Assembly: GCA_965220305.1 (NCBI GenBank)
Contig: OZ244817.1
Coordinates: 806,001-870,000, forward strand
Source: G965220305 sp965220305
GTDB taxonomy: Bacteria; Chloroflexota; Dehalococcoidia; Lucifugimonadales; UBA3495
Direction of reading: 5' to 3'
DNA: 64,000 nucleotides
Position 1 is the first letter of the stretch. The number at the start of each line of letters is the position of its first letter. Made by a program: the position numbers and the translations under genes. Positions 46,101 to 54,990 of the stretch are shown piece after piece. The notes beneath the pieces were generated by a model that was given only the letters and a program-made list of their open reading frames with translations, ran no database searches and was not told where the DNA came from.

Positions 46101-46636
46101 ATACGGTTGGTACCTCCTCCAGCCGGAGCCTCGGCGGTATTGCTGGCAAGCACACCGATCAGACCGGCCAACGGGTCCACCTTGGCCTGCTGGATCACCT
46201 GATCGTCGAAGACGCGCAGGGGGAGATAGCTCTCCCGCTCCAGCCCCAGGGTCCGGACCATTGCACATTCCTCATCATGCAGGACCATCCAATCATCGAG
46301 ATCCGACTCGCCAACCTCTCCAGGGTACAATCCCATCTTGTGGGAAGAAACGTCAGCCTGGGGAAAATGGGCGCTGAACGTCCCACTCATGCTTTCCGCG
46401 CGAGTGGTGCGGACACCATAGCTGATGACCCCATCCTGGCCGAAGAGTTCCAGGGAAACCATATCGCCAGTGTCCCGCAGGCCGCGCAGCAGATTCTCCA
46501 TTGGCATGAGGGACCAACCGCCATCCTGAGGCGGAACGATCCTGAAAACTGAAACCCCCCCAGGATGGTCATGAGGGTCCACCGGATGTTCTTGGGGATC
46601 CAGGGGATGGTCTTGGGGAGCCGCCTGAGAACTCAT
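43160..46636 (-). CDS. VirD4/TraG-like coupling ATPase
   Basis: The product has 1158 residues. A soluble N-terminal domain precedes two membrane segments near residues 230-270 (ASPLILLLAGLAGFAGMNWF). The motor has Walker A VILGRSGVGKSTLIKHIVDY near residue 470, VVIDPHADLVREIL, Walker B LLVCDEFQTVTGADW near residue 745, and MMLATQSLARLDTP. The tail has proline-glutamate repeats and a long coiled coil (EVRIREAEAKMKIEIREQVE). Coupling ATPases bring the relaxosome to the secretion channel. I place the start at 46636, five bases after GGAGG; about 100 upstream codons are spurious. It diverges from the primase gene across 106 bases. Confidence 0.85.
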   Translation of the reverse strand: MSSQAAPQDHPLDPQEHPVDPHDHPGGVSVFRIVPPQDGGWSLMPMENLLRGLRDTGDMVSLELFGQDGVISYGVRTTRAESMSGTFSAHFPQADVSSHKMGLYPGEVGESDLDDWMVLHDEECAMVRTLGLERESYLPLRVFDDQVIQQAKVDPLAGLIGVLASNTAEAPAGGGTNRMGIRLLIRPAPENWSAPWQNLMQARRDGDDRAPRPVSSKVEGGEMASPLILLLAGLAGFAGMNWFFYHNGNIPGMVLFNGGALSMGALGFFLWRKFFSGRRRPYLDEALVEEKLKSLGFWTELQIVRIYRAQEKEALPLDDIEQVINRIRSFDDPAGNSWQSGRLFRYSGNSVVNRQYRRSRLAGQNRLLGWLMQQDYDLHPFVGGSQVLGWLDPKRARRTVLSAREAASVWHPPLGMDEMASMERIASGSLIPYLGDLSSSGEDSGPLVGKSGEREIRLPESSIRKHAVILGRSGVGKSTLIKHIVDYKLRRKAAGKDDGAIVVIDPHADLVREILTLVPPEIAHKVRLLDFGRTDRVPGINLVDPNLSPDRDRCVDTIINTVKHLWEHWGGRLEDILKNSLLIVYEWNSHPDTQPDEMLTMLDILSLLEDGVASGKGKDATVEMSAFQRRALQRVRDPRLKQWFHAYMAWPRDTRAEAVGPVHSRIGAYAANKRAAVIMGQRKSTIVLSDVLSEGLVLLVSTAQGAVGKGPAALMGGTIVSLVESALRDQESLAPSERARCLLVCDEFQTVTGADWEGMFAEIRKYGCSMMLATQSLARLDTPDRRLKAGVLGNVGVIIGYQMAAEDAHIISAEMDAERVPERFLINLNPHHCCVRINSDTTCYPAFSMKTLPPPDLTRGSPEAVEAVLRGSVDYTVDFAESLQRMDLELQKRLDGGDKLGIVPGPDGEGNAGSGVSDFDKADSSRPVKRGRSSKKRDGGPVKPDGDSGRSMKSDGDSSGLEKPDGDAAVSVKPNGSSPVSGSGFDLSDFDVSADAYEPEHEPEPELEPAIAQAPAVSFLESELAGTEEAALKNLISRGLTPADIKGSQFTPEALSYMADVGDEDPAVRILLEQNQGRHLGQAYKKANKQAEVRIREAEAKMKIEIREQVEQQKEQIHQQAFAEALLTARAEVAFVHSGPQDGAPREFAQLRRVSAED

Positions 46637-46742
46637 ACACCCTCCAACAATGCAAAAGAATGCCGGGAAACACCGGTATAGACTGATATTAAGGGAAAGC
46701 CGGGAAAACAGACTTTGGCAAGAAGAGACAAGGAGGACCCCC

Positions 46743-48056
46743 ATGAGACCCAGGCAGACGAACGCGGGAAACGCCCAATTCTCCAATATGCTGAAGGTGG
46801 GCCGGGAACTGGGCTGCCAGATCCAGCCCAGCGCCGCCAACCCCAGCATCCTGGCGGGGCTATGCCCCTTCCACGAGTCCAGGACCCTGCACGAGGCCAA
46901 GACCCTGAACATCAGCCTGGAGAACGCCCGCTTCTGGTGCATCACCTGTCACGCCGCCGGCAACCCGATGGCCTTTCTGGCCAAGGTCTGGGGAGTATCC
47001 TCGCAGGAGGCCTACGCATTCATCCAATCGGGGTACGCCATCAGCGCGGAGCGCCCGAGGTGGGAATCCCAACCGCAGCCCAAGGACCGGAACGGACCGC
47101 CGCAGGCGCAGAACACAGCCATCCTCACGATGGCGACCCGCTACTACCGGCGGCAGATGGAACAGAGCTTCCCCGCGCTGAACTACCTGGCGCGGCTGGG
47201 CGTCACGCCCCAACAGGCGGCGGAGAAAGGCTTCGGGTACTGTTCCGGGGATGGACTCCAGGAATATCTGGAGAAGAACGGGGCAACTCCGGAGGAGATG
47301 GAGGCGTCATCCCTATTCCAGGATGTAACCGGGATGGAATACCTCAGCGGTTGCCCGGTGCTGTCCGACCTGGACTGGACCGGCGCAACCATCTGGATGC
47401 TGGCAATAATCCCTGAAGAGACGGACAACGAGAACGATTGGCCGGTCCATCGGCCGAGAATCAGGGGCCTGCCTGGGAGGCGGAACCGGCTGTTCAACCT
47501 GAGGAACGTGAGCGCCCGGAGCGCCTCGGTGACGGTGACCGACGACCCCAGGCTGCACCTGGCGCTGGAGGCCAACAACTTCGCCTCCGCCCTGGTCACC
47601 CAAGCCAGGAGGCCGGGCAACGCCGACACCATGACGGAAAGGATAACCTCGACGCTGGCCGGGCGAAGCCCGGGCAGGATCATCATTGCGATGCACGACC
47701 GGGAATTGGGAGAGCGGATAGGCCAGACCATCGCCAGGGGGAAACCAGGAACGGTCGCACTGCAACGGGGAATAGAGGAAATGATGCGGCAGATAGACCT
47801 CCGGGAACGCGACCTAGGGGCATTCACCGGGGGAAACAGCAGTACAAACAACAGAGGCCTCCCGGAGGAGGCCCACCAATCGGCCCCCAATGGCGAGGCG
47901 GAACCAGAGGAAAGTCAACGGAAGATCCACCAATCAGCCCCCAATGGGGAAAAGGGACCAATGGGAAGAGAGGAAGAGAACCGGCTCATCCTCCCGGAGG
48001 CAGAAACTGCCGGAGGTCCACGTCGCCCCGGAGATTACGGGATTCAAGGAACATGA
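46743..48056 (+). CDS. CHC2 primase-like protein with degenerate Toprim
   Basis: The product has 437 residues. AAGGAGG is six bases before the ATG. The CHC2 zinc finger is clear near residues 40-80 (ILAGLCPFHESRTLHEAKTL, FWCITCHAAGNPMAFLAKVW). The Toprim-like region (SVTVTDDPRLHLALEANNFA, RIIIAMHDRELGERI) keeps the shape but not the usual E and D.D residues, so catalysis is doubtful. The tail repeats HQSAPNGE twice. It resembles the primase at 8378 in layout. It may prime element replication or act only as a DNA-binding protein. Confidence 0.75.
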   Translation: MRPRQTNAGNAQFSNMLKVGRELGCQIQPSAANPSILAGLCPFHESRTLHEAKTLNISLENARFWCITCHAAGNPMAFLAKVWGVSSQEAYAFIQSGYAISAERPRWESQPQPKDRNGPPQAQNTAILTMATRYYRRQMEQSFPALNYLARLGVTPQQAAEKGFGYCSGDGLQEYLEKNGATPEEMEASSLFQDVTGMEYLSGCPVLSDLDWTGATIWMLAIIPEETDNENDWPVHRPRIRGLPGRRNRLFNLRNVSARSASVTVTDDPRLHLALEANNFASALVTQARRPGNADTMTERITSTLAGRSPGRIIIAMHDRELGERIGQTIARGKPGTVALQRGIEEMMRQIDLRERDLGAFTGGNSSTNNRGLPEEAHQSAPNGEAEPEESQRKIHQSAPNGEKGPMGREEENRLILPEAETAGGPRRPGDYGIQGT

Positions 48057-48411
48057 TGATGCCGGCATTGATCATGTCGGAGTAGTTGAGATTCAGCTCC
48101 AGCCGAGCTTGGTCCATCGCGGCCCGCACCTCCGGATACAACCGGCAGGTGGTGGAAACCCGACCATCCCTGGGCTCCGGGCTGGGACGCCGGGGACGAG
48201 GTTCCCGCCGGATGGAATACCCCAGGGAACGGGCCTGTTCCCGGACCTCGGCCAGGGAATCCGAACCGGCATCGCCAGCGCCGTTGGAGGAACCGTTGGA
48301 AGAGGGACCAGGCTCATCCGAGGATTCCGGGGAAACCTGCTCCCTGGCGGCCAGATCCCTGGCACGATCATCCCTGGAACGAATAGGCAACTTCTGATTC
48401 TGTTGAGTCAT
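47986..48411 (-). CDS. Ribbon-helix-helix-like partner of ParA
   Basis: The product has 141 residues. The first 75 are disordered and charged; residues 80-125 have a short strand and two helices (RVSTTCRLYPEVRAAMDQAR, LNYSDMINAGIIMFLESR) like RHH DNA-binding proteins. It overlaps the end of the ParA gene, the place of a centromere-binding partner in plasmid partition. The ATG at 48411 has GGGAG nine bases upstream; an earlier ATG (48426) has none. The 3' end overlaps the end of the convergent primase gene by about 70 bases. Confidence 0.65.
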   Translation of the reverse strand: MTQQNQKLPIRSRDDRARDLAAREQVSPESSDEPGPSSNGSSNGAGDAGSDSLAEVREQARSLGYSIRREPRPRRPSPEPRDGRVSTTCRLYPEVRAAMDQARLELNLNYSDMINAGIIMFLESRNLRGDVDLRQFLPPGG

Positions 48412-49056
48412 CAGGAAAACTCCCATGCGAAATACTTTCAGGACGGAGGCCGAGGCGACAGCAGACCCAGTCCCAAAGGGCGCCGATCTCTCCCGCCGCG
48501 GGGGAACGGGGAAAGGCCTCGCAGACGCCGAGGCCGGAGCGGAGGCAATCCAGATGAGCCACCCGGTGTTGGACCAACACGGGACAGACATCGACCTCAA
48601 GGAGATGGAGTTCATCCAGCAGGTCCTCCTGCCGCCGGCGGAGATGGGTCACATTGTTGGGCAGGAATACCAAGGACAAATTGAGATTCATCCCCCGTAC
48701 GGAAGAGGAGAAGTTGGCCGCGGCGATGAGGTCCGGCAGGCCGCTGCCCACCGGAGAGAGGATGAGGTCCATCTCGGAGAGGAGCCTGACCAGGGCCATA
48801 CTGTCAGCGCCCGGCAGGTCGCAGACCAGGAGACGCTCCGGGTCCTCCTCCTTCAAGGATGCCAGCCGGTCGGCGTGGGCCAGCAGACCCGGCCGCTCTT
48901 CTCCCGGAGGTCGGCAATGCCGATGGAACCCTCCTGGGGGTCGAAGTCAAGGTGCAACACCCGTAAACCGCCGGCGAAGGCCCGCTCCGCCAGGTTGAAG
49001 GCAATGGTGGTCTTGCCGGTGCCGCCCTTCATGGAACACATTGCAACTGCAGGCAT
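48368..49056 (-). pseudogene. parA: ParA-like partition ATPase with a one-base deletion
   Basis: GGAGG is six bases before the ATG at 49056. The first frame has the deviant Walker A CSMKGGTGKTTIAFNLAERA and VLHLDFDPQEGSIGIADLRE. Near 48880 one base is missing; the second frame continues as LLAHADRLASLKEEDPERLL and VCDLPGADSMALVRLLSEMD to the stop at 48368. The repaired protein has 229 residues, normal for small ParA proteins. ParA moves or positions plasmid DNA with its partner. The reading is otherwise conserved, so an assembly error is possible. Confidence 0.8.
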
Positions 49057-49203
49057 CGAAACCTCCACGACTCTTCCCAAGATTATTCAACAATATAACA
49101 GCGCCGGGAAACAACAATGCTGAGCATTCCATGATTCTGTGATTTCAAGAAACGTAGCATGACAAAACCCGGACTCACAAGAATAACAAGGAGCGGATTT
49201 GAG

Positions 49204-49666
49204 ATGAACGGACCGCAGATCACCCTCATCGGAAGACTCACCCGGGACCCGGGAGAACTCCGCTACACCGCGAACGACGGCGTTGCCTACACCAGGGCCG
49301 GAGTGGCGGAACACCTACCGGAACCGGGGAACAGAGCAGGAGACCACCTTCTTCAACGTAACGGTGTGGGGAAACCACGCCGAGAACCTGATGAACCGGT
49401 GCCGGAAGGGAGACCAGGTCTACATCCAGGGAGGCTACTCCTTCCGGGAATACACCCGCGCGGAAGGAGGCCGCGGCTACAGCCACGACGTGAACGCCCG
49501 GGAGGTCCACTACTTCACCGAACCCGGGCCCAGCCGGGCCTCCGGTGAAGCTGCCCAGGATTCCGACCCGCCCTGGGAGGAATCGCTGGCAGATGAAACA
49601 TCCGGAGAGGGAACGCCGGCAGAAGAAATGCCGGAAACGGCAGACCCCTTCGCCCCGGGGAACTGA
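49204..49666 (+). pseudogene. ssb: Second SSB gene, frameshifted near 49309
   Basis: The first frame starts MNGPQITLIGRLTRDPGELR after AAGGAG. Near 49309 one extra base shifts it; the second frame continues as NTYRNRGTEQETTFFNVTVW and GNHAENLMNRCRKGDQVYIQ to an acidic tail ending TADPFAPGN. The product would be a normal SSB of about 153 residues. It is not a close copy of the SSB at 12243. It belongs to the replication set of the second module. Confidence 0.8.
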
Positions 49667-49695
49667 GGCCGGGCGGAAGTCCCCTCCGGCAAAAA

Positions 49696-49734
49696 CCGGG
49701 GAGCCGCCTCCCTGAAAACTGTGCGGCTCCCCGG
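49696..49734 (+). terminator. 12-bp hairpin after ssb
   Basis: CCGGGGAGCCGC and GCGGCTCCCCGG are perfect arms around a 15-base loop. No T-run follows. It lies between ssb and the GHKL gene. Confidence 0.55.
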
Positions 49735-49782
49735 TGAGAGGTGTTTCCCGACACCCCGCAGGGAAGAGTCGCGAGAGAGGGA

Positions 49783-51221
49783 ATGACGACGACAGAGAGA
49801 TTTTACCCCGAACGGTTCACCGTGGACACGCTGGGCATGCGGCAACTCCACCAGCAGCGACATCCGGAGCAGTTGGTGAAGGAACTGGTACAGAACGTCT
49901 TTGACGAGGAGGCCGGGAGCTGCGAGGTGACCATCCAGAGGAACGAGGCAGGAGTGCGGGTCATCGTCGAGGACGATGGGCCGGGGTTCAGGAACGTCAG
50001 CGACGCCTACACGCTGATGGGAGACACCGCCAAGCGAATGGACCCGGAGCGCCGGGGCCGGTTCAACCTGGGAGAGAAGGAAGTCATCTGCGTCGCCGCC
50101 TGGGCCACCGTGGCAACGGTGGGTTCCACGGTGGAGTTCCCCGAGGACGGGGGCCGGCTGGTCAGGCCGAACCGGGCCGGAGGGGGACGAGAATCACCGC
50201 GATGATGCCCTGGGGGGACGAGGAAACAGAACGGCTCATCCGGCGCATGAGGATGATCCGACCCCCGGAGGAAATCAACTACTCCGTGAACGGCAAAAAG
50301 GTCTTCAGAACGACGGAACTGAAGATAGGCCGGATGGAACTGGATACGGTGGTGCAGGATGCCCCCGGCAGCCCGATGCGGGCAACCCGCCGCCGCACCG
50401 ACATTCACATCCTGCCGAAGAGCGAAGACGGCGGGTGGATCTACGAGATGGGAATTCCCATCCAGGAGATCGAGTCCAGCTACAGCGTGGACGTGATGCA
50501 GAAGGTACCGATGCCGCCGAACCGGGACACGGTATCCGAAGCCTATCTGAAGAAGATATACACCGAGGTCCTGAACGTCATGCACGACGAGATGCCCCCG
50601 GAGTACTTCTCGGAGAACTGGGTAAGGACAGGAGTGGAAAACCAGGCCGTCGAGGCCGCCCCGGTGAAGACGGTGATCCAGAAGCGCTACGGCGACCAGG
50701 TGGTGACCTGGTCGTCGAACCTGGACGCCAACATGAAGGCGACGGACGCGGGCTACCAGGTTCTGCATCCTCGCAGCCTGGGAAAAGCCGAACTGGAGAA
50801 CATGAGAAAGCTGGGCGAGTTGAAGAGCGCCAACGAAATCTTCGGGAGAGACGACGAGGAAGCAAACACGACCATTGAACCCGGGGACCCGGTGAGGGAC
50901 GAGTTCGCCGAGTGGGTAGCAACGCTCGGCCGGATGGCGGGAAAGGAAGTCACCCCGGTGTTCACCCGCAACGCGTCCAGCAAGCAGGTTGCCAGCTGCA
51001 CCATGAACACCCAGAACCCGGAAATGCGGTTCAACACCCACCATCTCAGCCAGGAGTTCTTTGCCGGAAGGGGAGAAGAGCAATTGGAACTGGTGATCCA
51101 CGAGCTGGGACACGCGGAGATGGACGGAAAGATGTCCCACGGCCCCCGGTGGGGGGAGGCCTGCTGCCGGGTGGGCGCGATGATCGCGCTGGGATTGGCC
51201 GGGGAATCCCGGGAGGAATAG
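49783..51221 (+). pseudogene. GHKL ATPase joined to a HELGH metallopeptidase-like domain, frameshifted
   Basis: The first frame (to 50205) is a GHKL ATPase: N-box QLVKELVQNVFDEEAGS, G1 box VIVEDDGPGFRNVSDAY and G2 GRFNLGEKEVICVA. In a run of five G near 50175 one base is missing; the second frame continues with TRITAMMPWGDEETERLIRR and about 330 residues to the end. It contains LELVIHELGHAEMDGKMSHG, a zinc-peptidase HExxH motif with a further acidic/His region. Total is about 479 residues. I do not know a described family with this pair. The coding is well conserved on both sides of the shift. Confidence 0.7.
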
Positions 51222-51337
51222 AGGGAAAGGAAACGAATTTCCGGGGAAAACCGGATTTGGTGTCACCTGAGCCAGCAAAAAGCCTTCCTGTGTGGTAAAG
51301 ATTAAAAAACATCACAGCAGCGGAGGGTGCAGAACCG

Positions 51338-52312
51338 ATGATGCAGCCGCAGCCACAGTCATCCCAACAACTGACGCTCTTCCAGGTGGAGAGCCAGGTG
51401 GACCAGTATATCCAGTACACGATGGTGGAACAAGCCAACACACTGGCCCGGATGCTGGCCCGAAGAGAACTGCCGATGTTCTACTTCGCCGAGGCCGGCG
51501 AGGAACTGGGAATAACGGCGAAGACCTGCCGGGCTTGGAAGATGAACACCTGGCCGGCGGCCAACCGGCCCAGCGACGACAAGTTGATGTACAAGACGGC
51601 GATATACCTCCGGGTGTACCTGAGGCTGAGCGCCTACCCGGAGAACGAGACCTACGCCCAAGCGACCATCCGGCTGCACCGGCGGATAGCGGAACTGGAG
51701 GAGGGAAACTTCTCCCGCAACCAGATAGCCCAGCAGATGCGGATGTCCTTCCGGACGCTGAAGGACCTGTGCGACCAGGCGGAGAGGGGGGAGACCGGCG
51801 GACGAAGCAGCCACTGTCCCTGGAAACTGCTGGAGCGGCTGGGTGACGCGGAGAACGAGATAACCAGGCAGAAGGAGCGGCAGGCCGAGTTCCAGGACCT
51901 GCGGGTACTTCACCCGGAGAGCAACCACCGGGAAACGGAGATCGAACCCGACCCCCCGACCACCCGGAACGTCATCGAGGTGAGGGGCCGATGCCGGAAA
52001 TGCAACGCCGGATGGCAGAGCCTGCGGGAAGACGGGACCGACGGCTGGAACCGACCCGTGATGGTCTGCATGATCTGCGGTTCGGAAAACATCATATCCC
52101 TGGAGTCGGAGGACCCGGACAACGTGGACCTGGAGGCGCCGGAGGAAGAAGAGTTCATCGAGCGGTACGCTCCCTGCCGGCGCTGCCAGGCCTACTGGAG
52201 CCACATGAAACTGGAAAGGACCGACCGGTGGAACAACGCCGTCTACATTTGCCTGAGATGCGCCACGGTGAACCGGGCGCGGCCCAAACGTCGGAAAACC
52301 CAGACCTTCTGA
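51338..52312 (+). CDS. HTH protein with two zinc ribbons, unknown
   Basis: The product has 324 residues. The N-terminal half is helical and contains a probable HTH (NFSRNQIAQQMRMSFRTLKD). Two similar zinc ribbons follow: CRKCNAGWQSLREDGTDGWN with CMIC, and CRRCQAYWSHMKLERTDRWN with CLRC. The two are internal repeats. The acidic linker LEAPEEEEFIERY separates them. The start follows GCGGAGG. It precedes the UvrD-like helicase by 15 bases and is probably in its operon. No family is recognised. Confidence 0.65.
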   Translation: MMQPQPQSSQQLTLFQVESQVDQYIQYTMVEQANTLARMLARRELPMFYFAEAGEELGITAKTCRAWKMNTWPAANRPSDDKLMYKTAIYLRVYLRLSAYPENETYAQATIRLHRRIAELEEGNFSRNQIAQQMRMSFRTLKDLCDQAERGETGGRSSHCPWKLLERLGDAENEITRQKERQAEFQDLRVLHPESNHRETEIEPDPPTTRNVIEVRGRCRKCNAGWQSLREDGTDGWNRPVMVCMICGSENIISLESEDPDNVDLEAPEEEEFIERYAPCRRCQAYWSHMKLERTDRWNNAVYICLRCATVNRARPKRRKTQTF

Positions 52313-52327
52313 GGAGAGAAGAACGCC

Positions 52328-54406
52328 ATGACAACCCTGCGCGCGCCGTCCCTAACGATAGACCCGCTGCAGCGAGCTGCGGCCGAAGCGCCGGAGGGGC
52401 CGATTCTGGCCCTGGGCGGACCCGGCACGGGGAAAACTCACACCATCATGGCCCGGGCGGCCATGCTTCTGAAGTCGGGGGTCTCACCCCATACCATAAC
52501 CTGCCTGACCTTCAGCAGCCGGGGAGCGGAGGACCTGCGCCGGCTGCTGGAAAACCAGCCGCTGACCGCCGCCGAGGCCCCCCACATGTTCATTGGAACC
52601 ATCCACCACTACGCCAGCTTCTACCTCCGCCGGGCCGGGTACGCCGAACTGGGCATATCGCCCCACTTCACCATCTGGGACCAGGAACAGGCCGAGGAAA
52701 TCATGACGGAAATCCTGGACCGGAAACGGGACCCGAAAGATAAGGCATCCAGCCAGGAGATCCGCACGATCCTGGAATGGTACGGGAAGAACCAGACCAG
52801 GGGCATCGATGAAGCGGAGGCGCCGGAGAAAGCGGAGTGGGTCGAGGTGATCGGGGAATACAACCGGCAGAAACGGGAGAACAACACTCTGGGACTGGAG
52901 GACCTGATCCCCCTGGCCGTCAGGGCGATGGAGGCGAACCCGGAGACCCGGGCAATCTGGAACCGCACCCGGAGCCGGCACCTGCTGGTGGACGAATTCC
53001 AGGACATGACCCCCAGGCAATACCACCTAATGAACCTGATGACCGGGCCCACCAAATCGATCATCGCGACGGCGGACCCCAACCAGAGCATCAACCGCTG
53101 GAAGGGAGCGGACCCCCGGCTGCTGGAGCTGTTCCAACTGGACCACGGCGTCAAACTGAACACCCGGATGCTCAAGGTCAATCACCGGGGAACCAGCACC
53201 CTATCCGAGGCCAGTTCCATGCTGACCAGGTCGGAAAAGATGCGCGGGCTGGTCTACGATCACCAGTCAGCCATCCGAGTGGAGGGACCAAGGCCGACGC
53301 TGACCAGGTTCAGGGGAACGGTCCACGAGATGGACCGGTACATCCTGAACTCGGCGGAGCAACTGGTGAAGCAGGGATACCAATGGGAGGACATGGCCTG
53401 CATCTACCGCAGCCACCGGACCATGAACCGGATGATAACGCAATTTTCCGGGAAGAGCGTCCCCCACAACATACTGGGGAATACCCAGAGGGACCGGAAC
53501 AGCAACGCCCGGTGCATCACGGCGCTCCTGGCCCTGATCCTAAACCCCTCCGACGCCAACGCCTTCTCCATCGCGGCCGCGGCGGACAGCGCCAGCCGGC
53601 CCCGGCGGTTGAACCAGTCAATCGCCGACCAGGTCCGGCGGGAAGCCAGGGCCGACCGGACCAACCTGGTGGAAGCTGCGGAAAAGCGCATGGACCGGCT
53701 GAGCCTGGGGTCCTCAAACCACCGGAACCTGCATTACGTCGTCAACGCGTGGCGGGAACTGGACCGGATGATGGACACCCCCGGCATTGAACTCTACGAC
53801 GTCTGCCGGCGGGCCAACACCCTCCTGCTGGACGCCCGCCGGCCGGGAAGCGCGGCAACCGAGGAACCCCAGACCTTCCGGCTGATGAGCCTGAGCCAGA
53901 CCACGCCCCGGATGGGACGGGAGGACCTGCGGCAACTCACCGCCCGGTTCCTGGAGCTCATGGCCTCCGCGATGCAGCCAGACCACCAAGCGATGGAGAA
54001 CGGCGACCCCTTCGCCCACAACCAGGGGATAACCTTCGGCACGATCCACTCCGCCAAGGGGATGCAGTGGAAGATCGTCTGGGTGGCGGACGCCACCGAC
54101 AGCGACCTGCCCAACATGAGATGGGACAGCGGCGACGAAGAGCTGATGGAGGAGGAACGAGTCTTCTACGTGGCGGCGACCCGGGCAACGGACCAGCTCC
54201 ACTTCTGCTACGCGGACCTCGAGGAAAAGGGGACCGAGGTGAACCCCTCCCGTTTCCTGGAAGTTTTCGGGGACCTGCTGGAATCCAGGACCGTTGAGTT
54301 GCAAACCAACCCCATTCCACCAGGTTCCGCCTGGCAGGGAACATCCCAACTCGAACCGGAAGGTGAACCGGAGGAGGAACCGAAATACGAGCCGGAGGAA
54401 GAATAA
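52328..54406 (+). CDS. UvrD/Rep-family superfamily I DNA helicase
   Basis: The product has 692 residues. Motif I is LALGGPGTGKTHTIMARAAM near residue 25, motif Ia CLTFSSRGAEDLRRLL, motif II LLVDEFQDMTPRQYHLMNLM near residue 220, motif III TADPNQSINRWKGAD, motif V GITFGTIHSAKGMQWKIVWV and motif VI RVFYVAATRATDQLHFCYAD. It is a 3'-to-5' helicase used in replication or repair of the element. GAGGAGAG precedes the ATG. The tail is acidic (EPEGEPEEEPKYEPEEE). The frame is intact. Confidence 0.92.
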   Translation: MTTLRAPSLTIDPLQRAAAEAPEGPILALGGPGTGKTHTIMARAAMLLKSGVSPHTITCLTFSSRGAEDLRRLLENQPLTAAEAPHMFIGTIHHYASFYLRRAGYAELGISPHFTIWDQEQAEEIMTEILDRKRDPKDKASSQEIRTILEWYGKNQTRGIDEAEAPEKAEWVEVIGEYNRQKRENNTLGLEDLIPLAVRAMEANPETRAIWNRTRSRHLLVDEFQDMTPRQYHLMNLMTGPTKSIIATADPNQSINRWKGADPRLLELFQLDHGVKLNTRMLKVNHRGTSTLSEASSMLTRSEKMRGLVYDHQSAIRVEGPRPTLTRFRGTVHEMDRYILNSAEQLVKQGYQWEDMACIYRSHRTMNRMITQFSGKSVPHNILGNTQRDRNSNARCITALLALILNPSDANAFSIAAAADSASRPRRLNQSIADQVRREARADRTNLVEAAEKRMDRLSLGSSNHRNLHYVVNAWRELDRMMDTPGIELYDVCRRANTLLLDARRPGSAATEEPQTFRLMSLSQTTPRMGREDLRQLTARFLELMASAMQPDHQAMENGDPFAHNQGITFGTIHSAKGMQWKIVWVADATDSDLPNMRWDSGDEELMEEERVFYVAATRATDQLHFCYADLEEKGTEVNPSRFLEVFGDLLESRTVELQTNPIPPGSAWQGTSQLEPEGEPEEEPKYEPEEE

Positions 54407-54429
54407 ACCAGGGACGGAGAGTTGAAGGG

Positions 54430-54990
54430 ATGAACCGGAAGCAGGTCCGAATGCTGAGAGTCATAGACGGCGACACCATCGAAGTCCTGGTGGGAGGAGG
54501 GCCGTTCCGACAGGCCCGGAAGGACCGGGTCCGGCTGTACGGGATCGACGCCCCGGAGACATCCCAAGCCGGAGGGAAAGAGGCGACCGACCACCTGAAG
54601 CGGCTCATCGGATCCCACCGGAAGATGTGGATGAACGCAACGGGCCTGGACCAGTATGGCCGCACCGTGGGGTTGATCTACCGGAAGAAAAACCGGCTGG
54701 AGGAATCCTGCAATTACATGATGGTCCAGGACGGCCAAGCGCGGGCCTACATGGTCAACGCCGGCGACCGGGAGAGATTCCAGAGGGCCGAGGAAGAGGC
54801 AGCCCGGCGGGGATGGGGCATCTGGAAGAAGAAAAACGCCATCGCGCCGTGGGACTACCGGCGGGGCGAGAGGCAACGGGACCGAAGCCGGAGCCGGATG
54901 AAACTCATTCTGGTCATAATCCTGGCCGCCATCGTTGCGGCAGTTGCCGCGTACATCCGACTCGGGCATGCCCTACCCCAACTTCCATGA
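54430..54990 (+). CDS. Membrane-anchored staphylococcal-nuclease-like protein
   Basis: The product has 186 residues. The SNase fold is clear: LRVIDGDTIEVLVGGGPF, RVRLYGIDAPETSQAGGKEA and GLDQYGRTVGLIYRKK, with catalytic Arg/Glu candidates in these motifs, then GDRERFQRAEEEAARRGWGI. The last 35 residues form a membrane helix (MKLILVIILAAIVAAVAAYI) after a basic stretch. SNases cut DNA and RNA; most bacterial ones have the anchor or signal at the N-terminus. A C-terminal anchor would leave the nuclease in the cytoplasm at the membrane, perhaps at the transfer pore. It overlaps the next gene by four bases. Confidence 0.85.
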   Translation: MNRKQVRMLRVIDGDTIEVLVGGGPFRQARKDRVRLYGIDAPETSQAGGKEATDHLKRLIGSHRKMWMNATGLDQYGRTVGLIYRKKNRLEESCNYMMVQDGQARAYMVNAGDRERFQRAEEEAARRGWGIWKKKNAIAPWDYRRGERQRDRSRSRMKLILVIILAAIVAAVAAYIRLGHALPQLP

